The notes under the pieces are model-generated. The model searched no databases and had not been told where the DNA came from. It saw only the letters and a program-made list of their open reading frames with translations. 64,000 nt of DNA from Paenibacillus hexagrammi (lineage in GTDB: Bacteria; Bacillota; Bacilli; Paenibacillales; NBRC-103111), in assembly GCF_021513275.1 (NCBI RefSeq), contig NZ_CP090978.1:2666001-2730000 (forward strand), written 5' to 3'. Shown here in pieces: positions 25,641 to 35,915 of the stretch. The position numbers and the translations under genes are program-made. Numbering within the stretch: position 1 is the first letter of the stretch; each line of letters opens with the position of its first letter.

Positions 25641-25801
25641 GGTATTCCCTCCACCACTATGAAATTTGATTTCTGCCACTATCATACACCGCGCACCATT
25701 CATTTTTCTTGAGACATGGCATGGGAGATCTTTGGGATAAAATCAGGATCGGATTGGGAATCGTCAGGGTACACCGAATCTCCTAATGGAGCTATCGCAA
25801 C

Positions 25802-25832
25802 AAAAAAACACCGCCCAGAAAGGCGATGTCCT
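25802..25832 (-). terminator. Terminator after the NarL-type regulator
   Basis: On the minus strand ACATCGCC pairs with GGGCGGTGT with one mismatch and is followed by seven T. Confidence 0.75.
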
Positions 25833-25857
25833 CCAATTACAGAATAATAGCTTGTCG

Positions 25858-26499
25858 TTAATCCAGCTCACGCGTTCGCTGTACGAACTTCTTCGCGGCA
25901 TGACGGTCTGTTACCTGCAGCTTGTTTAAAATGTTCGATACGTAGTTCGCCACCGTTTTACTACTAATATGCAGCCGCTCTGCAATCTGCGCATTGCTGT
26001 CACCCTCTGCGATGCACGCCAATATTTCCAACTCGCGTTTGGTTAGCTCCGACAGCGCTGGGTCTTCAGAAGAAACAGGCTGGGACTGTGAAAAATAATG
26101 CATCATCCGACCCGCAATATCCGAGCTGAATACCGCTCCGCCGCTGCCGACCATCCGAATAGACTGCAAGAGCTCATCCTCATCCGCATCCTTGAGGACA
26201 TACCCCTTGGCTCCTGCCCGCATAGCCGTAAAAACCGACTGGTCATCTCTAAACATGGTTAGGATTAAAATTTTAACGGATGAATGCTTCTCCATAATGA
26301 GACGAGTCGCTTCAATCCCGTTGATGCCGGGCATTCGGATATCCATCAGAACGAGATCGGGCTGAAGCTGATCTACAAGCTCCATTGCCTCTTCACCTGT
26401 AGCTGCCTCCCCTATGACTTCAAGATCATCCGTGGTTTTTAATAGATTTCTCACTCCGCTTCGAAATAGCGGGTGATCCTCCGCAATAACAATTCTCAA
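25858..26499 (-). CDS. NarL/LuxR-type response regulator
   Basis: 213 residues. Receiver domain about 1-120 with EDH acidic pair, phospho-Asp in LVLMDIRMPGINGIEA and Lys in VLKDADEDELL. LuxR-type helix-turn-helix at about 150-205 (LTKRELEILACIAEGDSNAQIAERLHIS region). Start is a TTG with GGAGGAG seven bases upstream. The gene lies 18 bp after the kinase gene, forming a two-gene operon closed by a terminator. Targets unknown; the divergent membrane-protein gene at 28921 is a candidate. Confidence 0.93.
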   Translation of the reverse strand: MRIVIAEDHPLFRSGVRNLLKTTDDLEVIGEAATGEEAMELVDQLQPDLVLMDIRMPGINGIEATRLIMEKHSSVKILILTMFRDDQSVFTAMRAGAKGYVLKDADEDELLQSIRMVGSGGAVFSSDIAGRMMHYFSQSQPVSSEDPALSELTKRELEILACIAEGDSNAQIAERLHISSKTVANYVSNILNKLQVTDRHAAKKFVQRTRELD

Positions 26500-26517
26500 T
26501 ACCGCTCTCCTCCTTTA

Positions 26518-28689
26518 TCATATCGGCAGTAAGGCCAATACCCGTGTACCGCCATGCTCCGCACGTTCTATCGAGCATTGTCCTCCTAATTCCTCTGCAC
26601 GCTCCCGAATTGAATTCAAACCAATGCCTCCCTTACCCGGTATAAGATGTGCATAGGAAGCGGCAACCCCTCTTCCGTTATCTGTCACTTCAATCTTCAG
26701 ACAATTGGAGGTCGTCACTTGAAGCTTAACGCTGCACTCGGTTGCTCGACTGTGCTTCATCACGTTGACCAGTGATTCAGTAACAATTCGATACGCCGCC
26801 ACTTCTACCGCTGCGGGAAGCTCCGGAAGTGCGGGAGGCTCCACAAAGCGGATACGAATCGGTTCGGCTCCTTGCTCATCCGCTAGCAGCTTGGCCGGCT
26901 TGTTCAGCTCAGTGATCCTTTCTTCAATCGCACTGATGAGTCCCAGTTCGTCCAGACACGGTGGCCGCAAATCATGAACCAGTGTACGAATTTCATCCAC
27001 AGTCGCACGTATGACTCTTCTCAGGTCTCCCAGCATCTCGATCGCGATATCTGGATCCTTTACAATGAATTTTTCCGCTGTAGCCGCATTCAGCGCTAAT
27101 GCAGCCAGCCTAGGTGCCAAATCATCATGTAAATTTTTACGGATTTGCCGTCGTTCCTCCTCACGCGCCAGGACGAGCTTTTCCCTGGATTCCTGTAAAT
27201 CCTTTGCGAGCAGCTGCAAGCCGTAGGTCATGTTCACATTCTCGACGATGGGACCAGCTTGATGGAGCAGGACATCGAGGAATTTATGGTCCTCCGTGGA
27301 AAAAGCTTCACCAGGAGAACGGCTTGACAGAAACAGCGTGCCCAATTGCTCGCCCCGATGAATAATGGAGTAGGACATCACTTCGTGGGCCGCCTCTCCA
27401 GCCGCTACGGTAAAGGTACTTTGTCCCCCTACTCCGATCGAAATGCCAGCGTAGGGCAATCGCAGCGAATCTTTAATTGTGGAAGCAAGAGCATTCAGCA
27501 TGGCATCCGGCTCAAGAGGCTGAGACAGTTGATTGCCGAGCTCCAGTAAGACCGCATAAGGGTCATCGTGCCGGCCTTTCATCATCCGGTTTACAAGGCG
27601 CTGCAGCTTCTCCTTCAGTGGAGCGAATACAACAGCCACCACGACTGTAGCTACCAAAGAGATAAACAAGTTATCTTTGGTTTCAAATACATGGCTTAAA
27701 TAGAGCACGGAGAAAATATAGATGGCAGCCACGCAAAGAGTCAGTGCGCCATATACCAGTGTTCTGTTAACAAGCGGATTGATGTCCCACAGCCGGTGCC
27801 TCAGTACTGCTATGGTGAGTGTGACCGGGATCGCAAGTAAGCCGAAATTAATGAGCGCATTCAGATAGACATAGGTTATGGCGCTACCGTCATTGATCCG
27901 AGGATCAAATAAAATACTCATAACAACGAAACTGATCATGCCAATCGCCAGTCCATAGACGACCCATTTCGTTTGCAGGCGCTGCGCGGGTGTGGATACC
28001 TTCAAATACCTGTAGATTTGCGCATAAATAAGGATCAGTGTCGATGACGTATACCACACCATCTGTAGATACATGGATAAGTGGAACTGATTCCAGATGA
28101 TTTCTCCATTGATGAAGCTGCTAACATCTACAAGTAGGATTACAGTGAAAACCATCCTGGTCCATTTAGGAGCAAACGAGCCATTGGGAAAAAGTAAAAA
28201 GAGCAGCGATAATCCAATCCACCCGTTCATCGCAACCCATTGAAACCACCAGTTGTGAAACATATATCCCTCAAAAGCAACAGACGTAAGAGAAGGAAAC
28301 GTAACGCCAAACGAAACCATCGCCAGCACGGCTAGCAAAGCCATCGGTTCGCGGAAACCCTTCCAAAAAATGAGAAACGCAGCTGCCATATAAACAAATG
28401 TAAAAATCACATCGATACTCACAAAAAGAAAGGCATACGTATCCAGGGTTAGATGGATCGATCCGGTGTACACAAAATTCATGACCGGCACCCACTTGCC
28501 GCAGCCATTCACCATACATTCAGAGAGCAGCCTGTCGTAATATTTGGGTATTCCCATCATATACAGGACGATCGTAATCAGAGATGACACTGTCACAAGA
28601 AGTTGAAGGCCAAGAAGGAAACCCCTTTTGGGTAGCTGAAATGCCGGTTCGGTTTCACGTTCTGCGAGTAGAGCTTGCGATTGCTCCAT
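26518..28689 (-). CDS. Sensor histidine kinase, HisKA_3 type with multi-helix membrane domain
   Basis: 723 residues. About eight hydrophobic helices occupy residues 25-370. A GAF-like domain lies near 390-500. The HisKA_3 dimerisation block holds the phospho-His in EEERRQIRKNLHDDLAPRLAAL, and an HATPase domain ends the protein (NVMKHSRA N-box, TDNGRGV, GIGLNSIRERAEELGG). The large membrane domain suggests an intramembrane or lipid/respiratory signal, unlike the extracellular Cache sensor of the YesM-type kinase at 1877. Ribosome site GGAGGAAG precedes the ATG. Partner is the regulator at 25858. Confidence 0.92.
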   Translation of the reverse strand: MEQSQALLAERETEPAFQLPKRGFLLGLQLLVTVSSLITIVLYMMGIPKYYDRLLSECMVNGCGKWVPVMNFVYTGSIHLTLDTYAFLFVSIDVIFTFVYMAAAFLIFWKGFREPMALLAVLAMVSFGVTFPSLTSVAFEGYMFHNWWFQWVAMNGWIGLSLLFLLFPNGSFAPKWTRMVFTVILLVDVSSFINGEIIWNQFHLSMYLQMVWYTSSTLILIYAQIYRYLKVSTPAQRLQTKWVVYGLAIGMISFVVMSILFDPRINDGSAITYVYLNALINFGLLAIPVTLTIAVLRHRLWDINPLVNRTLVYGALTLCVAAIYIFSVLYLSHVFETKDNLFISLVATVVVAVVFAPLKEKLQRLVNRMMKGRHDDPYAVLLELGNQLSQPLEPDAMLNALASTIKDSLRLPYAGISIGVGGQSTFTVAAGEAAHEVMSYSIIHRGEQLGTLFLSSRSPGEAFSTEDHKFLDVLLHQAGPIVENVNMTYGLQLLAKDLQESREKLVLAREEERRQIRKNLHDDLAPRLAALALNAATAEKFIVKDPDIAIEMLGDLRRVIRATVDEIRTLVHDLRPPCLDELGLISAIEERITELNKPAKLLADEQGAEPIRIRFVEPPALPELPAAVEVAAYRIVTESLVNVMKHSRATECSVKLQVTTSNCLKIEVTDNGRGVAASYAHLIPGKGGIGLNSIRERAEELGGQCSIERAEHGGTRVLALLPI

Positions 28690-28920
28690 AGGTCTTCCTC
28701 CGCTTCGTATTCATAGGTTACCTATTATTATAATGAGGCATCGTAAGCTTGGAAATGGAGCTAGGTGAATTTTCCCACCCGATTCCCGGCTTTCCCAAGG
28801 ATATCCCAATCCTGTTTCCTTACATATTGTGACACCCCTGCTCTGTTTCACAGGATATCTTATTCTCTATAATCAAGCTCATGAAGGTGAATCTATATAT
28901 AACAGGAGGCTGTGTTTACG

Positions 28921-29493
28921 ATGAAAGAAGAACGAGTAATCCGATGGTTAGGCGTAATTTGTTTCGTGGCAGGGATTTCGCGAATGGGAATGACCCCAAG
29001 TTCCCTTATTTGGGGGACAGATAGTAGGCCGGAGCTGATATGCGGGCTTATCGCTAGCATACTCATGTCGATCGGCACGATTGTCTTCTATCTCGTTCAG
29101 TCAAAAGAAACGAGAAAGGTCGGACTTGTCACGGTGATTGCCATGATCCTCGGCAATGTGGCGACAGTTGTTATGATTGGAGCGATGCTGGGATCCATGC
29201 AAGCAGAAGGTGTTGTTTTCATGGTCATGCGATTGTTTGCTCTTGTCGGTTTGACAGGAGGAACCTTAGCCTTTACTTTCATCACGTTCCGGGCAAAGAG
29301 ATTTCCGAAATGGATTCCGGCTCTACTCATTTTGATGCTGGTTTCTATGGTTTTACCGGTTGAAGATAACAAATATTTCGCGTTCTTCTGGGGACTGGCT
29401 TATGTTGGGATGGGTTATGTGATCGTGGCGTCAAAGCTAAAACCGACAACTTCGTTGCCCGCATCCTACCGTTCGCAAAACATCAAGCTGTAA
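28921..29493 (+). CDS. Six-helix membrane protein of unknown function
   Basis: About 190 residues with six hydrophobic segments and short loops. ATG 28921 is preferred; AGGAGG lies 11 bases before it and only two bases before a GTG at 28912. No motif I recognise. The gene is divergent from the kinase-regulator operon, so it may be controlled by it, as is common for membrane proteins next to stress-sensing systems. This is inference from position only. Confidence 0.7.
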   Translation: MKEERVIRWLGVICFVAGISRMGMTPSSLIWGTDSRPELICGLIASILMSIGTIVFYLVQSKETRKVGLVTVIAMILGNVATVVMIGAMLGSMQAEGVVFMVMRLFALVGLTGGTLAFTFITFRAKRFPKWIPALLILMLVSMVLPVEDNKYFAFFWGLAYVGMGYVIVASKLKPTTSLPASYRSQNIKL

Positions 29494-29566
29494 ATGGAAC
29501 CATCTTACATGGATAAACAACTTCGTCATCCGAGCTGGTATATAATCTATACTCATATCAACTAAA

Positions 29567-29605
29567 CAAGAGAGGAGCTGCATCTAGCAAGCTCCTTTCT
29601 CTTAT
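29567..29605 (+). terminator. Stem-loop terminator
   Basis: AGAGAGGAGCT pairs with AGCTCCTTTCTCT with a two-base bulge, followed by TTATT. It lies between convergent genes. Confidence 0.55.
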
Positions 29606-29642
29606 TGATCAAGTAGAATTCATTCCGAACTTCCGTATCTTT

Positions 29643-30812
29643 TTATTCTAACTCCATTGCACCATAAACGACATTCCGCAGTCGCGGATGAATGAAAGGT
29701 TCATGGCTCGGCAGCATTTGCTGCATGTATACAATGGAAAGCTCTTCCTTCGGGTCGATCAATACATAGGAACCCGCCAAGCCTGCCCAACCAAATTCAC
29801 CAAGTGTACCATTCACTCCGCCAGCAGCAGGGTCGATCAAGGTCCGGACACCTAGTCCATAGCCATATCCGCTCATTGGCGACCAGCTAAAATCCTGCAA
29901 TTGCTGGGCATTTAAGTGGTTCGTCGCCATCAGCTGCACCGTCTTTGGGCTAAGAATACGAGCTCCATCCAATTCACCTCTCCGCGCGAGAGCTTGCGCA
30001 AACCTGCTGTAATCCCCCAACGTGGAAAGCAGCCCGGCTCCCCCGCTCTCCAACTTGCAATCCGGCTGGTAACAAGCGTCGAATTTAAGATTAGGCGTTA
30101 GCCGGCCGTTTTCATCGATATCATACATCGTGATAAGTCGTTCCCGCATGTCTTCCCGGATTCGGAAGAAGGTGTCGTTCATACCTAACGGCTCAAAGAT
30201 TTCTTGACGAAGGTATTCACCAAAGGTCTTGCCGGATAAGGCTTCAACTAATGCAGCTAGTACATCGTGACTGAGTCCATATTTCCAGCGTGTACCGGGA
30301 TCAAAGGCAAGAGGTACGGAGGCTAATGCCTTCAGTGCCGTTCGAGTATCCATGGTTTCCGCTGCGTGTTCCATGATCTTACGGGTTTGCCGCTCCGTTT
30401 CATTTCCTTCACCACCATAGGTTAGCCCTGATGTCATCATAAAGAGATCCTTTACTCTGATAGGTCCTGCAGCTGGTCCCACACTCATCTCACCAAAGTC
30501 ATTGTATCGGTACACTTGAGGATCGCGGAACTCCGGCAAGTACTCATCTAAAGGATCATTCAAGAGGAATAGCCCCTTCTCATAAAGCTGCAGTGCTGCT
30601 ACACAAGTGACGACTTTCGTCATCGAATAGATCCGATAGATGGTATGTAAATCAATCTCTTTCTTTGTATCCAAATCGGCGTAACCCATTGTTTCCTGAT
30701 AGAGGACTTCTCCTTTGCGCACTACCGTACAGGCGCATCCGGCCGGTCCCTTTTCCATAAAACTCTTGAATAGCGGTGTTAGACGCTCGTTCAGTCGATT
30801 GTGTTTCCTCAC
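29643..30812 (-). CDS. Serine hydrolase of the class-C beta-lactamase/esterase family
   Basis: 389 residues from a GTG at 30812 with GGGG eight bases upstream. The longer start at 30842 falls on the predicted transcription start (TATAAT ends six bases before it), so it is unlikely. The SxxK motif is SMTK (IYRIYSMTKVVTCVAAL) and the Tyr motif KYGLSHD replaces the YxN of true beta-lactamases, as in EstB-type esterases. The C-terminal strand GWAGLAGSYVLIDPKEELSIVYMQQ takes the place of KTG. No signal peptide. Substrate unknown; an esterase or D-amino-acid amidase is more likely than antibiotic resistance. Confidence 0.85.
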   Translation of the reverse strand: MRKHNRLNERLTPLFKSFMEKGPAGCACTVVRKGEVLYQETMGYADLDTKKEIDLHTIYRIYSMTKVVTCVAALQLYEKGLFLLNDPLDEYLPEFRDPQVYRYNDFGEMSVGPAAGPIRVKDLFMMTSGLTYGGEGNETERQTRKIMEHAAETMDTRTALKALASVPLAFDPGTRWKYGLSHDVLAALVEALSGKTFGEYLRQEIFEPLGMNDTFFRIREDMRERLITMYDIDENGRLTPNLKFDACYQPDCKLESGGAGLLSTLGDYSRFAQALARRGELDGARILSPKTVQLMATNHLNAQQLQDFSWSPMSGYGYGLGVRTLIDPAAGGVNGTLGEFGWAGLAGSYVLIDPKEELSIVYMQQMLPSHEPFIHPRLRNVVYGAMELE

Positions 30813-30827
30813 AGTAAAAGCCCCTTT

Positions 30828-30841
30828 CGTAAACGTTTTCA
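30828..30841. promoter_or_regulatory. cre-like palindrome over the serine-hydrolase promoter
   Basis: On the minus strand TGAAAACGTTTACG matches the CcpA consensus except for the last base, directly after a TATAAT -10. Such a position would block transcription. Confidence 0.5.
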
Positions 30842-31011
30842 TATTCTATTATAAAGGAAAGGTGTGATAATCCAAATCGGCGTCGCCAAAGTAGAAAGTC
30901 CCCTTCGTTTACCTCCCGATTTTCAAGTCAACTCTTACCATATATGAATTATTAGAAGCGCCTCCGAGCGAAAAAGATTGTTGGTTCCTGTAAAAGGTTT
31001 CGTTCATACAC

Positions 31012-31051
31012 AAAGAAACCATCCACACTTCAAGTGCGAATGATTTCTTTT
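31012..31051 (-). terminator. Terminator after the Cache-AraC regulator
   Basis: A long imperfect stem (AAAGAAA...TTTCTTT, with inner CACTT/AAGTG pairing) lies just past the stop at 31056. T-rich sequence follows. Confidence 0.5.
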
Positions 31052-31055
31052 CCGT

Positions 31056-33264
31056 TTACCCGCCAGTTGAATTTTGTTTACGATAATCCCCAGGTGTAAT
31101 GCCTTCATACTTTTTAAAAAAGCGTATATAGCTATTCGTATTGTTATAGCCAATACTGCGGGCGATCTCATGAATGTTTAATGAGCTCTCAGACAGCAAT
31201 TGCTTGCTCTCCTCCAGACGCAGGTTCGTCAAATATTCAACGATGGTCTTCCCCACCTGCTGTTTGAATAGGCGGCTTAAATATGCTGGATTGATGCCAA
31301 CAGCTTCCGCGACTTCCTCAACGGATAAATCGGTACGGAAATGCTGCTGCAGGTGTTGGACTGCTTTGTCCACCAATGGATTGGACTGCTCTTTGACGGC
31401 TGCATAGGCGGCGATTCGAGTGATGATCGTACTTCCAAACCATTCATGGATCGCATCGACAGTCTCTCTGCCAGCCAGCTCTCGATATAACAGCACATCC
31501 TCACCGAACGCTTTGCCGATGGTTCCATTTAGCTCGGTCAGAGCTTCGAGCGCAGCATCCAACAATCGAGTATAAATACGGAAAATATTGGCGTGGGACA
31601 AGTCCCTCTTCTCCTTCACCTCTTGGGTCAAACTGTCCAGGCAAGCAAGAGCTCCCTCCGTATCACCCTTTTTGAGTAAATTCATCATGTGTTTCTCAAG
31701 CTGGAACGGATAATAATAATCGATACCGCTCCTATCTTGGGCAATGTCCTGATAAAATAGGATTTGATTCGCACCTAAGACCAGCTTGTGCTGGATCGAA
31801 TCCAACGCTTCATTATATGACATGTACGCATCTTCAATGTGCTCGTACCGATTACCGATTCCTATCGTAACCGTGAATTTGAGCATCGAATAAATTGTGG
31901 CCGAGACACGTGTGGCTATCTCCTTTAGAATGATCGTAAGCTCACTTTGCGTAGTCTCTCTAACATTGATGAGCAAGGCCCGCTGATTCGCCTTTCCTTC
32001 TGTAGATAAGCAGTTGAATGGTTCTCCTACGATTTCTTCCGCGATATTGCCGATTGCAAATTTATACAGATTCAAATCCATTGATGAGTAACTGTTCACA
32101 AGCAGCGGATAATTATCGATTTCAATCAGCATCACAACGTATCCAAGAGGAGTCAGCCTGCTCTGGAAGAAGTCGATCTGGCTTTGAATTTCCGAACTGC
32201 TTCCGATTTTGTTATTCAGAAGATGGTCGACGAAGCGTTCCTGCATAGCCGGAAGACTTGCCCGGAAGGAAGATTCGAGTGATGTATTGAGATGCAGCAG
32301 CCGTTTGAATGGCAAATAGATGGACCTGGACAAAAAATACGAAATCACAGCACCGATAACGATAAGGAGCAAACATACTGTAACTGTCACATTCCGAATA
32401 AAAGAAAGCTTATGAATCAAATAATTCATCGGGGTCTCCGATATAAGCAGCCAGCCGTTATCCATCGGTTTGGAATAAGTAATTAATGAAGGTACTTTTC
32501 GCGTTGAATCTACATAGTAGTGATCGCCGTCTTGATTAGCCATCTTAGCTGCAGAAGCAATAAGCGGTTCATACTGAGAAGCTGCGACCATTCTGGAAGA
32601 AATTAACTCACCATTTAACGTGGTTAAATAAGTGTTAGTATGCGAATTGCCACCCATATCCAGCAGCAATTGCGATAGTTTATCCGCATAAAGATGAATA
32701 GCTGCGAATCCAAGCTCATCCGGATAGGCATAAGGCAGCTTCGTAAGGACAGGTTACGATTTGGACGGGATTCCCATCCTTATCCGTACGAGTCTGGGTG
32801 GGCAGCCAGAGCTCCTTTTTACCGCTTTGGTGCAGGAGCTGCATGGTCATAGCACCTTCTTCAGCCGGAGTGAGTCCGCCTAAACCATTTGAGGAGATCA
32901 TGCCGTCTGACTTCTTCACATACAGCTGAATCGAATGAACCAGATTACTGGACGAAGCCCAAGTCTTCACTAAATCCTTAACGTCATTAAGTAAATAGGG
33001 ATCCTCAGCATGCTTAGCGTAGGCATACACTTTGCCGTCCAAACCGATTGCGACGGACAAGGAATGGATATCCCGGAACACTTGGTTCATGGAGGCGCTT
33101 TCCTGATTCACCAGAAGGACATTGGCTTGACTCAGTTCGTCCTCCACCGTATGAATGGCCAATTGATAGGAGAAGACTCCGATACTGATGACAGGAACGA
33201 TAATGACCAGTAAGTAAGATAGGAAATAAAAGAAAAAAGTTCGGTTGGTTTTCAACTCAATCAC
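31056..33264 (-). pseudogene. YesS-like membrane AraC regulator, one frameshift
   Basis: Two frames make one protein of about 736 residues. The first (33264-32716) gives an N-terminal membrane helix and half of a Cache-like extracellular domain. The second (to 31056) gives the rest, a second helix near SFIRNVTVTVCLLLIVIGAVISYF, a long cytoplasmic region and a C-terminal AraC helix-turn-helix pair (LSVEEVAEAVGINPAYLSRLF; LNIHEIARSIGYNN). The frames change near 32745, where the other frame continues LTKLPYAYPDELGF. The total is one base over a multiple of three. YesS-type proteins sense a ligand outside and activate a divergent sugar ABC operon, which is exactly what lies at 33579. Single indel; could be an assembly error. 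Confidence 0.85.
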
Positions 33265-33345
33265 CGTCGTTTCATGTATGCATCTAGTTGAACGCTGTCA
33301 CGGTCTTTATTATTTCATAAATAAGTAGGAATTTGAACGAAATTC

Positions 33346-33366
33346 TGATAAATGATACGTTTTATC
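33346..33366. promoter_or_regulatory. Inverted repeat in the divergent regulator/ABC promoter region
   Basis: TGATAAA and TTTATCA around seven bases lie between the AraC-type regulator and the binding-protein gene. Nothing else stands out in 33265-33578 except a good TAGGAGG site before 33579. Confidence 0.35.
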
Positions 33367-33578
33367 ATAAATTCGATACGAATGTCATGAAAAGATGATA
33401 CTGGGAAAAGCCTTAAAAATCGCACTATATCAAGATTTTGAGATCCAAGTCGTAAATTTGCCATGCAAAATGTCAGCCTTCATGAATAAAAGTCAGGAAT
33501 CGAAAATAGGCAGCCTCTTCCCTGCTTGCTATGATGAAATGGCACAACAACACCGTCAATTTATAGGAGGTCTATAAG

Positions 33579-34911
33579 ATGAAAAAGAAACTAACGAGTA
33601 GCTTACTGGCAAGTACCTTATTAGCAGGAGCTTTGGCAGGATGCAGTACAAGCGAAGCGCCAGCATCCAATGCGTCCAACACTTCCAATGGTAGTACATC
33701 AACTCCAGCTAGCAATCAACCGATCACATTGAAATTTGCGTCATGGAGTATTAGCGAAGCGGCAACGAAAGGCGCACTCGAAGAGATGGCCAAAGCTTTT
33801 GAACAGCAGCACCCTAATGTAAAAATTGAGTTCGTCGGCATTCCGTTCGGAGACATTAAACAGCAGACGTTCGTCATGGCCTCTTCGGGTAATGCACCGG
33901 ATATTATGCAGACCTTCCCATCCTGGTTCTCCACCTACGCAGCTTCCGATATCATTACTCCGGTCGATGATCTTGTCGGCAAGGATTATGTAAACGATAT
34001 CCTGCCTTCCTTTAAAGAAGACTTTTCTTATCAAGGAAAGCTAATGGGCGTGCCTTGGGCCCCTACACCTTACATTCTCTATTATAATAAAGAACTGTTT
34101 AAGAAAGCCGGTCTGCCGGATGCTCCGCCAAAAACGTACGATGAAATGATGGATGCAGCACGCAAAATTTCCAAACTGAAAACAGACGCCGGCGAGAAGG
34201 TGTACGGCTATGGCGAAGCCACCGATAAGCTTGCGATTAACGGCATGATCGCCCTCAAGAACATTTACAGCTTTGGTGGAACCGTGCTTGATAAAGACGG
34301 CAAGGTCAACGTCAATACGCCTGAGGTGATCGAAGCGCTGAAGCACTACCAGACTCTGGCGAATGAAGATATTACCCCGCAGGGGAGCTAAGCTGAAGGA
34401 TCTGCGTAACCTCTTCTCTCTCGGACAGCTCGGCATGTACGTAGACGGTTATTATGGAAAAGCCGTATTCCGCAACTTAAGCGGTAAAGGCGAAGCGTTC
34501 GATAAAGAATGGGGCGCCGCGCTCATTCCTGCAGGGAAATCAGGTCAAAGCATCTCCATTGGTGAAGCGCATGGACTCGTCATTTCTTCAGCTTCCAAGA
34601 ACAAGCAAATGGCTGCCGACTTTATCAAATTCCTAACAGATAAGGACATGATTACGCTCTACCACAAGCAAAGCGATGTCTTGACTGCACGCAAATCGCT
34701 CAGCACACTTCCTGAATTCAATACTTCTGACTTTGATAAAGTCCTGATGGAACAGTTCAAGTACGTGAAGCCGCTGCCGCAAAACACTCCTGGTCTGGAA
34801 CAAGCTTATCTCGACATCGCTGAGGCACTTCAAAAGGTGACCGTTGCAAAGCAAGACCCTGCCAAAGTTGCGGCTGACCTGGATGCCAAGCTGAAGCAGT
34901 CGATCAAATAA
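33579..34911 (+). pseudogene. Sugar ABC transporter binding lipoprotein, one frameshift
   Basis: Together the two frames give about 443 residues of an extracellular solute-binding protein family 1 (MalE-like). The lipobox LAGC follows a Lys-rich start, with a Ser/Thr/Asn linker, then ITLKFASWSI. The domain-closing segment PWAPTPYILYYNKELFKKAGL is typical. The first frame ends at TAA 34391; the second, overlapping from 34363, continues with AKLKDLRNLFSLGQLGMYVDG. Removing one G from the GGGG at about 34382-34385 joins them. It should feed the two permeases that follow; the ATPase is missing, as usual for this class, which shares an MsmX-type ATPase. Confidence 0.85.
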
Positions 34912-34948
34912 CACCTCGACAGATAAAAGACCCAAGGATGTGATAGAG

Positions 34949-35915
34949 ATGAATCCTGCTGTAAATCCCGGACCTGGCGTGCCTGAAAGCGCGCCGGCCT
35001 CCTCCGGCTTTCGTCTATCGGAGCTTTGGAAGGACCGCTTGTTTCTACTGGTCATCTTAGCGCCTGCCATGCTGATCCTGATTTTTACCATCGGCATTCC
35101 GATCGTCAAATCGATCTACATGAGCTTCTTTGACGTTACACTTTTAAAAATGAAGTCTTATTCGTGGAATCAATTCCACAATTATCAGCAAATTTTAACA
35201 GACGGGGAGTTCTTTACTTCCCTGCGTACGACGTTTGTCTATGTGATCGGCATTGTCTTGATTCAGTTTACCTCTGGGCTTGCTGCTCGCCGTTATCTTG
35301 AATAGCCCGATTCGTTTTCGCAAATTGACCCGCACATTGATCTTGATTCCATGGACCGTTCCTACCATTGTAGCTTCCTTGCTGTGGATGTGGTTGTTTC
35401 AACCACAGTACGGCGTCATCAACTACATGCTGCAGAAGCTTGGCTTCATAGACACGCCTTATCAATGGCTGGCGGATCTTAAGCTGGCGCTCCCTGCTGT
35501 TATGACGGCAGCTTTGTGGAGACAGCTCCCTTTTATGACCACAATGCTGCTTGCCGGTATGCAGGGCATTTCCGAAGATATGTATGAAGCCGCCAAGATT
35601 GATGGTGCCAACCGGAGGCAAACATTCCTCTATATTACCCTGCCCATGCTGAAGAACACAATCAAAACAGTTACTCTGATTTCCATCATCGAGAACTTCA
35701 AGATGTTCCCTTTGTTCTGGGTTATGACAGGCGGAGGTCCTTTGAACGCCACAACGACAATAGCCATTCTAAGCTATAAAACAGCGTTCATCCAGCTGGA
35801 TCTAGGAAAAGGGGCCGCGATCGGCGCCATCTGGCTCATCATTCTGGTCTTGATTTCCTGGGGATATAACAAGCTCTTCGCGATCGGCGAGGATTCGGGA
35901 GGGAAGTCTAGATGA
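34949..35915 (+). pseudogene. Sugar ABC permease 1 (MalF/UgpA-like), one frameshift
   Basis: The two frames sum to about 322 residues. The first covers a cytoplasmic start and helices 1-2 to IGIVLIQFT; the second begins LGLLLAVILNSPIR and carries the EAA loop (EDMYEAAKIDGANRRQTFLYITLP) that docks the ATPase. The break is at ACCTCTGGGC near 35271: one extra T before CTGGGC. ATG 34949 is chosen (AAGGA ten bases upstream). The stop overlaps the next gene by four bases. The inner-membrane partner of the binding protein and of permease 2. Confidence 0.85.
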